From Streptomyces sp. DSM 15324 (GTDB taxonomy: Bacteria; Actinomycetota; Actinomycetes; Streptomycetales; Streptomycetaceae), in contig NZ_KQ949037.1 of the NCBI RefSeq assembly GCF_001514285.1, forward strand, positions 153,936-217,935: 64,000 bases of DNA, given 5' to 3'. This document shows positions 17,047-24,215 of the stretch, piece by piece. The notes under the pieces were generated by a model. That model was not told where the DNA came from. It saw nothing but the letters and a program-made list of their open reading frames with translations, and did no database searches. The translations under genes were made by a program, and so were the position numbers. Numbering within the stretch: position 1 is the first letter of the stretch; each line of letters starts with the position of its first letter.

Positions 17047-17499
17047 ATGATCGAGCACCTGGACGGGGCAGTGATACCGACTGGTTTCGACGTACCCGTG
17101 GAACCGCTGAGGCGAGCGGCGCACTACACCGGTGAACCCGGATGCATCGCCGAGGCCCGCAGTTTCGCCGCGCACTTCGTCGACCAGCTCCGCAACGAGT
17201 GGTGCGCGCGCATCGGTGAGCGCGCGAGCGGCGAGGTCATGCTCGTCGTCAGCGAACTCGTCACCAACGCCGACCGGCACAGCAACGGCCCGTACATCCT
17301 GGAACTCGAGGGCACCGACCACAGCGTCACGGTGTGTGTCTACGACAGCAGCGACGCGCTGCCCCTGCGCTTTCCCAAGGACCCCGAGCGCGTGGGGCGG
17401 CACGGCCTGGAGATCGTGCACGCGGTGGCGGTCGAGGTCACCGCCGAGCGCGTGCCGGTCGGCAAGCGGGTCCGTGCCCTGCTCACCTTCGGCACGTGA
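17047..17499 (+). CDS. ATP-binding protein, anti-sigma/RsbW-like (HATPase_c)
   Basis: This 150-residue protein contains the single-domain GHKL ATPase fold: GEVMLVVSELVTNADRHSNG holds the N box, VTVCVYDSSDALPL stands for the G1 box in altered form, and GRHGLEIVHAVAVEV is the G2 region. Streptomyces encode dozens of these kinases, which phosphorylate anti-anti-sigma proteins or hold SigB/F-type sigma factors. It converges on a SigB/F-like sigma gene with a shared terminator, so that sigma factor is a natural candidate partner, though none of this is proven by sequence. The G1 motif DxGxG is degenerate (YDSSD). Confidence 0.85.
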   Translation: MIEHLDGAVIPTGFDVPVEPLRRAAHYTGEPGCIAEARSFAAHFVDQLRNEWCARIGERASGEVMLVVSELVTNADRHSNGPYILELEGTDHSVTVCVYDSSDALPLRFPKDPERVGRHGLEIVHAVAVEVTAERVPVGKRVRALLTFGT

Positions 17500-17506
17500 C
17501 GGCGAG

Positions 17507-17527
17507 TGACCCCGGCCGCCGGGGTCA
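17507..17527. terminator. Bidirectional terminator between ATPase and sigma factor genes
   Basis: TGACCCCGGC-C-GCCGGGGTCA is a perfect inverted repeat with 10-bp arms between two convergent genes. Its right end includes the sigma factor stop codon. A GC-rich hairpin without a T tract is the usual form of streptomycete terminators. Confidence 0.65.
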
Positions 17528-18412
17528 GGCGCAGCCCAGCTCGCCCAGCATGCCCTCCCGCAACCGCGTGATGATCCGCTTGATCAGCCGGGACACATGC
17601 ATCTGGGAGCAGCCGAGCTGTTCGCCGATCTCCGCCTGCGTGGCCTCCTCCACGAACCGCAGATGCAGGATCCGCCGGTCGCGTTCGCCGAGTTCGGCCA
17701 TGAGCGGGGCGAGTGACTGGAAGTCCTCTACCAGCCGCAGCCCGTCCTCCTCCACGCCGATGAAGTCCGCGAGGACCGACTCGCCGTTCTCCGGGCCGTC
17801 GCCGGTGAGCGCGGCGTCGAGCGAGGAGGAGTTGTAGCCGTTGGCGGCGATCTGCGCCTCGACCACCTCGTTCTCCGGCAGGTTCATCAGGGTGGCCAGC
17901 TCCGCCACGGTCGGCTCCCGGTCGAGCCGGCCGGCCAGCTCGTCGCGTGCCTTGGCCAGTTCCACCCGCAGCTCCTGGAGCCGCCGCGGCACGTGCACCG
18001 CCCAGGTGGTGTCCCGGAAGAACCGCTTGATCTCCCCGACGATGTACGGAAGGGCGAAGGAGGTGAACTCCACCTCGCGGGAGATCTCGAACCGGTCGAT
18101 GGCCTTGATCAGCCCGATCATCCCGGTCTGGACGATGTCCTCCATGTCGTCACCGCGGCCGCGGAACCGTCCGGCCGCGAACCGCACCAGGGACATGTTC
18201 ATCTCGATGAGCGTGTTGCGGGCGTACTGGTATTCGTGCGTGCCCTCTTCGAGTTCGGTCAGCCGTTTGAAGAAGTGGCGGGACAGCTCCCGTGCGTCGC
18301 GCGGAGCGACGCTCCGCGGGTCCTCGACTCCCGGCAACGATGCTCCACCCGTGCTGGAACCGGCGGTGTCCTCGACGACCTTGCCCTCCGACCCGATCAC
18401 GGCGGTGTGCAT
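17525..18412 (-). CDS. RNA polymerase sigma factor, SigB/SigF/SigG family
   Basis: This 295-residue alternative sigma factor has region 2 (NMSLVRFAAGRFRGRGDDME, DIVQTGMIGLIKAIDRFEIS, FTSFALPYIVGEIKRFFRDT), region 3 (VPRRLQELRVELAKARDELA) and region 4 (LGERDRRILHLRFVEEATQA, EIGEQLGCSQMHVSRLIKRI). It lacks region 1.1, so it is a group 3 general-stress or sporulation-type factor. GGGGAGAGG precedes the ATG. Its position next to popR and clpP3-clpP4 resembles the sigL region as I remember it in S. coelicolor, so it may be the SigL ortholog; I do not assign the symbol. Control by partner-switching ATPases is expected for the family. Confidence 0.92.
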   Translation of the reverse strand: MHTAVIGSEGKVVEDTAGSSTGGASLPGVEDPRSVAPRDARELSRHFFKRLTELEEGTHEYQYARNTLIEMNMSLVRFAAGRFRGRGDDMEDIVQTGMIGLIKAIDRFEISREVEFTSFALPYIVGEIKRFFRDTTWAVHVPRRLQELRVELAKARDELAGRLDREPTVAELATLMNLPENEVVEAQIAANGYNSSSLDAALTGDGPENGESVLADFIGVEEDGLRLVEDFQSLAPLMAELGERDRRILHLRFVEEATQAEIGEQLGCSQMHVSRLIKRIITRLREGMLGELGCA

Positions 18413-18654
18413 TACCTCTCCCCACGAAAGTCACGGTTCGACGTGTTCTGTTCTCGCTGCGTGAGCGGACGGGCCCTCGCCCGACGCGCTCAGGGGGCGG
18501 GTACCCCGACTTCGCGGGGACATGCGCACGGAGAGGAACGATTCCCTCCGCCGCGCTCCAGGGCCGGTCCGAGACCGGTCCCTGGCGGGAGTTCCCGGCG
18601 CACGATTCCACCGAGGGCGGAACCGGAATCCCCTCCCGGCGCGCCCCCGGCTCC

Positions 18655-18669
18655 TAGGCTGGAGCGGTG
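18655..18669 (+). promoter_or_regulatory. Likely -10 element and leaderless start of popR
   Basis: TAGGCT at 18655-18660 resembles the streptomycete -10 consensus and ends 6 nt before the GTG start, with no ribosome binding site between. This spacing suggests that popR is transcribed from, or within a base of, its start codon and translated without a leader. Confidence 0.45.
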
Positions 18670-19053
18670 ACCGATCAAGCGCCGCACCGAGCCCGTGTGA
18701 TCCCCCTGCGCCCGCCCGCCGGACACCCGGCCCCCGAGCGCCCCGCGCCCCGGGAGCCGCTCTGGCGCGACCTCGTCGGAGATGTCCTGCGCCGCGAAAG
18801 GCAGTCCCAGGAACGCACGCTGCGGGACGTCGCAGACGCGGCGCGGATCTCCATGCCCTACCTGTCCGAGGTGGAGCGCGGCCGCAAGGAGGCCTCCTCC
18901 GAGGTCCTCGCGGCCGCCGCCCACGCCCTAGGCCTGAGCCTCGGCGACCTGCTGGCCAGGGCTCAGGGCGAACTGGTCCGGCTCGCCCGGCCGGCCCGTC
19001 CCGGCCGTGCGACGCCGAACTCCCCGTACGACGGCCTCTGCCTGGTCGCCTGA
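18667..19053 (+). CDS. popR: PopR/ClgR-type transcriptional activator of clpP genes
   Basis: This 128-residue protein has an XRE-type HTH at about residues 45-95 (LRRERQSQERTLRDVADAAR, ISMPYLSEVERGRKEASSEV, LAAAAHALGLSLGDLL). The RKEASSE recognition segment is characteristic of the ClgR/PopR activators of clp genes. It lies just downstream of and convergent to the clpP3-clpP4 operon, and two PopR-type boxes stand before that operon. The extreme C terminus, LCLVA, is hydrophobic and ends in Val-Ala like ssrA-type degrons. In Streptomyces lividans PopR is reported to be degraded by ClpP1-containing protease through its C terminus, so that clpP3-clpP4 is switched on when ClpP1/P2 activity falls. 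Confidence 0.87.
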   Translation: MTDQAPHRARVIPLRPPAGHPAPERPAPREPLWRDLVGDVLRRERQSQERTLRDVADAARISMPYLSEVERGRKEASSEVLAAAAHALGLSLGDLLARAQGELVRLARPARPGRATPNSPYDGLCLVA

Positions 19054-19060
19054 CGGCGGA

Positions 19061-19663
19061 TCAGACGCCGACGAGGCGCCGGCTCAGCACCTCGTCGGCC
19101 AGTCCGTAGGCCACCGCCTCCCGTGCGGTGAACACCTTGTCGCGGTCCATGTCCGCGCGCAGGGCGCCCGGGTCGTGACCGGTGTGCCGGGCGAGCACCT
19201 CCTCCACCTGGGCGCGGATGCGGACCATCTCCCTGGCCTGGAGCGCCAGATCCGAGACCGTGCCCTGACGGCCGCCGCTGGCCGGCTGCCCGAGCAGCAC
19301 CCGCGCGTGCTCCAGCACGAACCTCCGGCCCGGGTCCCCGCCCGCCAACAGTACGGCCGCCGTCGAGGCCGCCTGCCCGACACAGAACGTGGAGACCGGC
19401 GCCCGGACGAACGTCATCGTGTCGTAGATCGCCATCAGCGAGGTGAACGAGCCGCCGGGGGAGTTGAGGTAGAGCGCGATCTCCTGCTCGGGGGCCGCCG
19501 ACTCCAGATGGAGGAGTTGCGCGATGACGACATTGGCCACCCCGTCGTCGATCTCGGTGCCGAGGAAGATGATCCGCTCCGACAGCAGCCGGCTGAACAC
19601 ATCCGAGGACCGCTCGCCCTGCGCGGTGCGCTCGACCACGTGCGGAATCGTGTAGCCGCCCAT
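19061..19663 (-). CDS. clpP4: ATP-dependent Clp protease proteolytic subunit ClpP4, catalytic His missing
   Basis: This 200-residue ClpP-fold protein contains LNSPGGS and the nucleophile motif GQAAST (Ser100). The aspartate motif MDRDKVFTAREAVAYG (Asp175) is kept. At the place of the catalytic His, where other ClpPs read MMHQP, it has RVLLGQPASG, so Gly125 replaces His. Alone it should not hydrolyse peptides; it may be a structural partner of ClpP3 in a mixed tetradecamer. It starts one base after the clpP3 stop, so translation is coupled. No propeptide-like N terminus is evident. The order clpP3-clpP4 follows that described for S. lividans. Confidence 0.88.
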   Translation of the reverse strand: MGGYTIPHVVERTAQGERSSDVFSRLLSERIIFLGTEIDDGVANVVIAQLLHLESAAPEQEIALYLNSPGGSFTSLMAIYDTMTFVRAPVSTFCVGQAASTAAVLLAGGDPGRRFVLEHARVLLGQPASGGRQGTVSDLALQAREMVRIRAQVEEVLARHTGHDPGALRADMDRDKVFTAREAVAYGLADEVLSRRLVGV

Positions 19664-19664
19664 G

Positions 19665-20303
19665 TCACAGCCCCATCCGTCGGCGTGCCGGGGTGGGCCG
19701 GACCTCGGTGAACGACTCCACCACCCGGTCCACGATGCCGTACTCCCTGGCCTGTTCGGCCGTGAACCAGCGGTCGCGGTCGCCGTCCCGGGCGATCGTC
19801 TCGGGTGTCTGGCCGGTGTGCTCGGCGGTGAGCCGCTCGATGGTCCGCTTGGTGAACTCGTGGTTCTCCGCCTGGATCTCGATGTCGGCCGTGGTGCCGC
19901 CGATCCCGGCCGACGGCTGGTGCATCATCACCCGGGCGTTCGGCAGCGCGTACCGCTTGCCGGGCGCGCCCACGCCCAGCAGGAACTGGCCCATGCTGGC
20001 CGCGAAGCCCAGGGCGAGCGTCGAGACGTCGTTGGGGATCAGCCGCATGGTGTCGTAGACGGCCAGTCCGGCGTGCACCGAGCCGCCCGGGCTGTTGATG
20101 AACAGGGCGATGTCGGTGTGCGGGTCCTCCGCCGAGAGGATCAGCAGCTGGGCGCAGACCCGGTTCGCCGACACCTCGTCGACCTGGGTGCCCAGCAGCA
20201 CGATCCGCCGGGCGAGGAGCTGGGCGGCGAGATGGTCGTCGAACCGGGTGGACGGGGTGTCGCCGTCCTCGGCCCGTGGGGCGAGCGTGGTCGGTGCGGG
20301 CAT
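19665..20303 (-). CDS. clpP3: ATP-dependent Clp protease proteolytic subunit ClpP3
   Basis: This 212-residue ClpP subunit has an intact triad: Ser103 in FAASMG, His128 in MMHQPSAG and Asp177 in DRDRWFTAEQAREYG. It also has the INSPGGSVHAGLAVYDTM core. The roughly 20-residue N-terminal extension before RFDDHLAAQLL may be processed. It is the first gene of the clpP3-clpP4 operon, with GAGGAG before its ATG and two PopR-type boxes 70-100 bp upstream. The product would pair with ClpX/ClpC-type unfoldases encoded elsewhere to degrade proteins in the cytoplasm. It is normally a backup for the ClpP1/ClpP2 protease. Confidence 0.92.
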   Translation of the reverse strand: MPAPTTLAPRAEDGDTPSTRFDDHLAAQLLARRIVLLGTQVDEVSANRVCAQLLILSAEDPHTDIALFINSPGGSVHAGLAVYDTMRLIPNDVSTLALGFAASMGQFLLGVGAPGKRYALPNARVMMHQPSAGIGGTTADIEIQAENHEFTKRTIERLTAEHTGQTPETIARDGDRDRWFTAEQAREYGIVDRVVESFTEVRPTPARRRMGL

Positions 20304-20375
20304 CGGTTCTCCTCGGGGTCGCGGGGATGCCGTCGCCTTCACTGGCGGCCCCGGAGCGCACCCTCGGCCGGTTTC

Positions 20376-20405
20376 TCTGCCCGCGGCAGATCGGCCCTGG
20401 GCAGA
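20376..20405. promoter_or_regulatory. Two tandem PopR boxes upstream of clpP3-clpP4
   Basis: TCTGCC-CGC-GGCAGA at 20376-20390 is a perfect match to the TCTGCC-N3-GGCAGA sequence I recall as the PopR site of S. lividans. Directly abutting it, TCGGCC-CTG-GGCAGA at 20391-20405 matches with one change. The two centres are 15 bp apart. They lie 73-102 bp before the clpP3 start, a suitable place for an activator. Confidence 0.8.
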
Positions 20406-20413
20406 GGACCCGC

Positions 20414-21619
20414 TCAGCCCTTCTCGCGCAGCTGCCGGAAGAACGCCCGCACGTCGTCCACCAGCAGATCGGGCTCCTCCATCGCGGCGAAGTGGCCGCC
20501 CCGGTCGAACTCCGTCCAGCGCACCAGGTTCTCCGTCCGTTCCGCCCGTCCCCGCAGCGGGATCTGCGGTTCCGCGGGGAACAGCGCGAGCGCGGTCGGC
20601 GCGGCGGACGGCTCGTGCGGCGCGGCCTTCCTCCCGTCCCCGGCGTGCAGGCGCTCGTAGTAGATCCGCGCGGACGAACCGGCCGTCCCCGTCAGCCAGT
20701 ACAGCATCACGTTGGTGAGCAGCCGGTCCCGGTCGACCGCCTCCTCCGGCACCTCCCGCGCGTCCGTCCACTCACGGAACTTCTCGACGATCCAGGCGAG
20801 TTGCCCCACCGGGGAATCGGTCAGGCCGTACGCCAGGGTCTGCGGGCGGGTGGACTGCTGGACGGCGTAGCCGACGCCCTCCGCCGAGAACGCCGCCCAC
20901 CGGCGCCAGGACTCCCGCGCGCGCTCCCGTTCCCCGGGGCTCATCGCCTCCAGTTCCCCGGGTGTGGGCTCCCGGGTCGCCTGGGCCCCCGGCAGCAGGT
21001 TCAGATGCACCCCGATCACCCGGCCGGTGTGGGCGCGCCCCAGTTCGCGCGAGACCGCCGCCCCCCAGTCGCCGCCCTGCGCCCCGAACCGCTCGTAGCC
21101 CAGCCGGGTCATCAGCTCGGCCCAGGCGTCCGCGACCCGGCCCGCCTCCCAGCCCGCGCCGGTGACCGGCCCGGACAGCCCGAACCCCGGGATGCCCGGC
21201 ACCACGACATGGAAGGCGTCGGCCGGGTCCGCGCCGTGCGCCGCCGGATCGGCGAGCGGCCCCACCACGTCCAGGAACTCCACGATCGAGCCGGGCCAGC
21301 CATGGGTGAGGACCAGCGGGGTCGCGTCCGGTTCGGGGGAGCGTACGTGCGCGAAGTGCAGGTGCGTGCCGTCGATCGTGGTGGTGAACTGCGGCCACTC
21401 GTTCAGCCTGGCCTCCGCCGCCCGCCAGTCGTACTCCTCGCGCCAGTACCGGGCGAGGTCGCGCAGATAGTCGCCCGGCACGCCGTATGCCCAGCCGGTG
21501 TCGGGCAGCCCCTCCGGCCAGCGGGTGCGGTCGAGCCGGTCGTACAGGTCGTCGAGGTCGTGTTGCGGGATGTCGAGACGGAAGGGACGGATGCGACGGT
21601 CCGCGGTCGATGACGTCAT
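20414..21619 (-). CDS. Epoxide hydrolase, EHN/alpha-beta hydrolase
   Basis: This 401-residue enzyme has the epoxide hydrolase N-terminal region (RRIRPFRLDIPQHDLDDLYD, RLDRTRWPEG, DWRAAEARLNEWPQF) followed by an alpha/beta hydrolase core. Visible features are the oxyanion-hole motif HGWPGS, the nucleophilic Asp in GAQGGDWGA, cap-domain tyrosines, and the catalytic His in DRGGHFAAMEEPDLL. It would open epoxides to diols using water. ATG 21619 is chosen because the conserved domain begins there; upstream in-frame sequence is not protein-like. It is on the same strand as clpP3-clpP4, with 110 bp and the PopR boxes between, so it is a separate unit. Confidence 0.92.
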   Translation of the reverse strand: MTSSTADRRIRPFRLDIPQHDLDDLYDRLDRTRWPEGLPDTGWAYGVPGDYLRDLARYWREEYDWRAAEARLNEWPQFTTTIDGTHLHFAHVRSPEPDATPLVLTHGWPGSIVEFLDVVGPLADPAAHGADPADAFHVVVPGIPGFGLSGPVTGAGWEAGRVADAWAELMTRLGYERFGAQGGDWGAAVSRELGRAHTGRVIGVHLNLLPGAQATREPTPGELEAMSPGERERARESWRRWAAFSAEGVGYAVQQSTRPQTLAYGLTDSPVGQLAWIVEKFREWTDAREVPEEAVDRDRLLTNVMLYWLTGTAGSSARIYYERLHAGDGRKAAPHEPSAAPTALALFPAEPQIPLRGRAERTENLVRWTEFDRGGHFAAMEEPDLLVDDVRAFFRQLREKG

Positions 21620-21741
21620 GGGACCGGATGCTAGGGCGACGGACCCTCCGCCATCCGGATTGTTTCCGGCCGCACCGATGAGTTCCCGGGCGTCCCCCGG
21701 TCGACACTGGTGACCGCGTTCCACGCCCCAGGAGGGACCTC

Positions 21742-22224
21742 ATGACCACCGACGGATTCACCACGTGCCTCTGGTTCGACGGCCAGGCCGAGGAGGCCGC
21801 CCACCACTACGTGTCGATCTTCGACAACGCCGCTGTCGGGCGGGTGACCCGCTACACGGAGGCCGGACCCGGTCCCGCCGGAACCGTGGTCACCGTCGAA
21901 TTCACCGCCAACGGCCAGAAGTTCATCGCGCTCAACGGCGGCCCCGAGTTCACCTTCAGCGAGGCGATCTCCTTCCAGATCGACTGCGCCGACCAGGACG
22001 AGGTGGACCACTACTGGGCCAGGCTCACCGAGGGCGGCGGCGAGCCCGGGCCGTGCGGCTGGCTGAAGGACAAGTACGGCGTGTCCTGGCAGGTCGTCCC
22101 GACCGAGCTCATGGCCATGATCACGGACCCCGACCAGGAGAAGGCCGCCCGGGCCACGAAGGCGATGCTCTCCATGGGCAAGCTCGACATCGCGGAACTG
22201 CGCAGGGCCTACGCCGGCGGGTGA
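21742..22224 (+). CDS. PhnB-like VOC protein
   Basis: This 160-residue protein has the PhnB/3-demethylubiquinone methyltransferase-like VOC fold: TCLWFDGQAEEAAHHYVSIF, VVTVEFTANGQKFIALNGGP, SEAISFQIDCADQDEVDHYW and GWLKDKYGVSWQVVPTELMA. Despite the old methyltransferase name, members lack a SAM site and are of uncertain activity. CCAGGAGGGACCTC precedes ATG 21742. It is divergent from the epoxide hydrolase gene. There is no operon partner downstream; the next gene is convergent. Confidence 0.88.
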   Translation: MTTDGFTTCLWFDGQAEEAAHHYVSIFDNAAVGRVTRYTEAGPGPAGTVVTVEFTANGQKFIALNGGPEFTFSEAISFQIDCADQDEVDHYWARLTEGGGEPGPCGWLKDKYGVSWQVVPTELMAMITDPDQEKAARATKAMLSMGKLDIAELRRAYAGG

Positions 22225-22265
22225 CGGCGGGGGCCGTACGGCGAGGGCCCTACGGCGGCGGCGCG

Positions 22266-23162
22266 CTACCCGGCCCCGGCCTCCGTGAGGATCTCCCTGA
22301 TCACATGGCGGGAGTTCTCCGCCAGCGCCGGGTTGGTGTCCCAGTAGTACGGCAGCTGGATCAGGGAGATCGACAGGGCCCAGCCCCGGCCGCGCGCCCA
22401 CTCGTCGTCGTCCGCGCCCACCGCCTCCCGGAACGTGCCGCGGGCCGAGGCGGGCAGCAGGTTCCAGGCCGGGACGAGGTCGACCGCCGGATCACCCACG
22501 CCGACCGTGCCGAAGTCGATCACCGCGGTCAGCCGCCCCCCGGCGACCAGGACGTTCCCGGGGGAGAGGTCCCCGTGCGCCCACACCCCCGGCGCGGTCC
22601 GTTCCGGCACCCGCAGCGCCTCCTCCCACAGGGCGGTGAGCGGGTCGGTGTCGATCCGCCCCCGCAGCCGCGCCAGGGCGTCCCGGGTGTGACCGTCGCG
22701 CCCGCCGAGCGGTCCGCCCCGGGGATTCGGCGGCCCGCCCGGGACGTCGACCCCGCGCAGCGCGGCGACGAACGCCCCGAGGTCCGCCGCCAGCCGCCGC
22801 GGTTCCTCGACGGCTCCCGCGACCGGGTTACGGCCCTCCAGCCAGCCGTAGACGGACCACGGCCAGGGGAAATCCGCGCCCGGTGCGCCGTCCGCCAGCG
22901 GCACCGGCGCGGCGACCCGCAGACTCGGCCCCAGCCGGGCCAGCCAGCGCCGCTCGTGCGCCACGTCCTCCACCGCGCCGGGATGCCGGGGGAGCCGGAC
23001 CACCTTGTCGGTGCCCAGCCGGAACATGGCGTTCTCCGTCCCCGAGGACGGCAGGCGCCGCACGGGCAGCCCCGCCCACTCGGGGAACTGGTCGGCGATC
23101 AGCCGGCCGACCAGCGCGGCGTCGAGATCGACCTCGTCCGGGTGCATCCTCTGGGCACACAT
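22266..23162 (-). CDS. Aminoglycoside phosphotransferase family protein
   Basis: This is an APH-fold kinase of about 298 residues. It has SSGTENAMFRLGTDKVVRLP at the nucleotide site, the catalytic loop in AHGDLSPGNVLVAGGRLTAV, and the metal site in IDFGTVGVGDPAVDLV. The group phosphorylates small molecules, but only a minority confer aminoglycoside resistance; no resistance is claimed. Two starts are close: ATG 23162 (MCAQRMHPDEVD) and ATG 23147; neither has a strong ribosome binding site, and the conserved fold begins after the second. The gene stands alone, convergent with the PhnB-like gene. Confidence 0.87.
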   Translation of the reverse strand: MCAQRMHPDEVDLDAALVGRLIADQFPEWAGLPVRRLPSSGTENAMFRLGTDKVVRLPRHPGAVEDVAHERRWLARLGPSLRVAAPVPLADGAPGADFPWPWSVYGWLEGRNPVAGAVEEPRRLAADLGAFVAALRGVDVPGGPPNPRGGPLGGRDGHTRDALARLRGRIDTDPLTALWEEALRVPERTAPGVWAHGDLSPGNVLVAGGRLTAVIDFGTVGVGDPAVDLVPAWNLLPASARGTFREAVGADDDEWARGRGWALSISLIQLPYYWDTNPALAENSRHVIREILTEAGAG

Positions 23163-23266
23163 GCGGCCCATTGCAGCGGACCGACGCCCGGCCGTCCAAC
23201 GAATAGATCGGCACGGGCGTCGGTCCGGCGGCTCAGACCGGTTGGCGGTTCGGACCGGCCGGTGGT

Positions 23267-24139
23267 TCAGACCCGGTCGGCCACGATCATCAGATACTGG
23301 AAACTGCCGTTCTTGTAGGCGGTCAGGAACGTGTCCTCGATACCCGTCACCAGATGGTCGGCCTGCCGGCGCAGCTCCCAGTACGGGATGGCCGTCGCGG
23401 TGAGGTCCTCGACGTGGACCGGCACCAGCCGGTTGTCCGCCATCGCCCGGAAGTACCGCGAGCGGGGGTGGATGTCGCAGATGTAGTGCGCGTTGATGAG
23501 CGAGACCTCGCGCGAGGCCTGCCCGTACGTGTCGTTGTAGCAGCCGGTGATCACGACATAGCGGCCGCCGCGGCGCAGCAGCCGGGCGTGTTCGGCGAAC
23601 AGCAGGTCCAGCTCGACGTACATGCTCGACTCGTTGTTCCACGAGGCCGCGTACGCACCGGTCTCCAGGCCCGTGTCCAGCATGTTGCGGTGGTGGTAGC
23701 GCACCTTGTCGTCGATACCCCGCTTGCGGGCCTGCTCGCCCGCGAACGCCGCCTGCTTGGCGGAGATCGTCACCCCGTCCGCGTGGCAGCCGTAGCGCAG
23801 ATTGGCCGTGACGCTGCCGCCGCCGCGCCCGCAGCCGGCGTCGAAGACCCGGTCGGACGGGGTGAGGGGACCGAGCCAGGAGGCCAGGAGCTCCGCCTGG
23901 GCGTGCTCCAGCCGGTGCAGTTCGGTGGTGATCCGCTCCTTGCGCAGCTCGGGGTCGGGCTCGTCGAGCACCGACCGGTCGGCGTCACCGACGCCGTAGT
24001 GATGGTGGTAGAGATCGTCGATCCGGCCCAGTTCGAGGTTGACCGGGTTCTCCTCCGCGTTCCAGTAGTCCGCGATCCGGTTCTGGTAGACGGACTGGGT
24101 CGGCAGCGGCAGGGCCTCGGTGAGCGCCTCGGGGGTCAT
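23267..24139 (-). CDS. Geranyl diphosphate 2-C-methyltransferase (2-methylisoborneol pathway)
   Basis: This 290-residue SAM-dependent enzyme has the methyltransferase motif I, VFDAGCGRGGGSV, at about 98-110, with YQNRIADYWNAEENPVNLEL at the start and YVVITGCYNDTYG late. Its length and motifs fit GPP C-methyltransferase, which converts geranyl diphosphate to 2-methylgeranyl diphosphate, the substrate of the 2-methylisoborneol synthase encoded upstream. The order encapsulin, synthase, methyltransferase is the known 2-MIB operon. AAGGAG lies 12 nt before this ATG and 6 nt before an in-frame TTG at 24145, which may be the true start. The 76-bp gap to the synthase contains three GTGATG repeats. 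Confidence 0.92.
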   Translation of the reverse strand: MTPEALTEALPLPTQSVYQNRIADYWNAEENPVNLELGRIDDLYHHHYGVGDADRSVLDEPDPELRKERITTELHRLEHAQAELLASWLGPLTPSDRVFDAGCGRGGGSVTANLRYGCHADGVTISAKQAAFAGEQARKRGIDDKVRYHHRNMLDTGLETGAYAASWNNESSMYVELDLLFAEHARLLRRGGRYVVITGCYNDTYGQASREVSLINAHYICDIHPRSRYFRAMADNRLVPVHVEDLTATAIPYWELRRQADHLVTGIEDTFLTAYKNGSFQYLMIVADRV

Positions 24140-24215
24140 GGTCAACGGTGACTCCTTGTGATGGTGATGGTGATGCTGTACTGCGTCATGCGACGGAAGG
24201 TCAGAGGAGCGCTGC

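Noticed and set aside
20375..20406. CTCTGCCC...GGGCAGAG hairpin as a terminator of the epoxide hydrolase gene
   Set aside because: It lies downstream of the epoxide hydrolase stop, but its arms belong to the two PopR boxes, which explain it better. A double role cannot be excluded.
22266..23162. Aminoglycoside resistance gene
   Set aside because: The fold is that of the aminoglycoside phosphotransferase family, but the family is broad and nothing near it suggests antibiotic self-resistance.
24146..24170. A run of six histidine codons before the methyltransferase start, like an affinity tag
   Set aside because: It results from (CACCAT)3 in the leader upstream of the ribosome binding site, so it is not expected to be translated.
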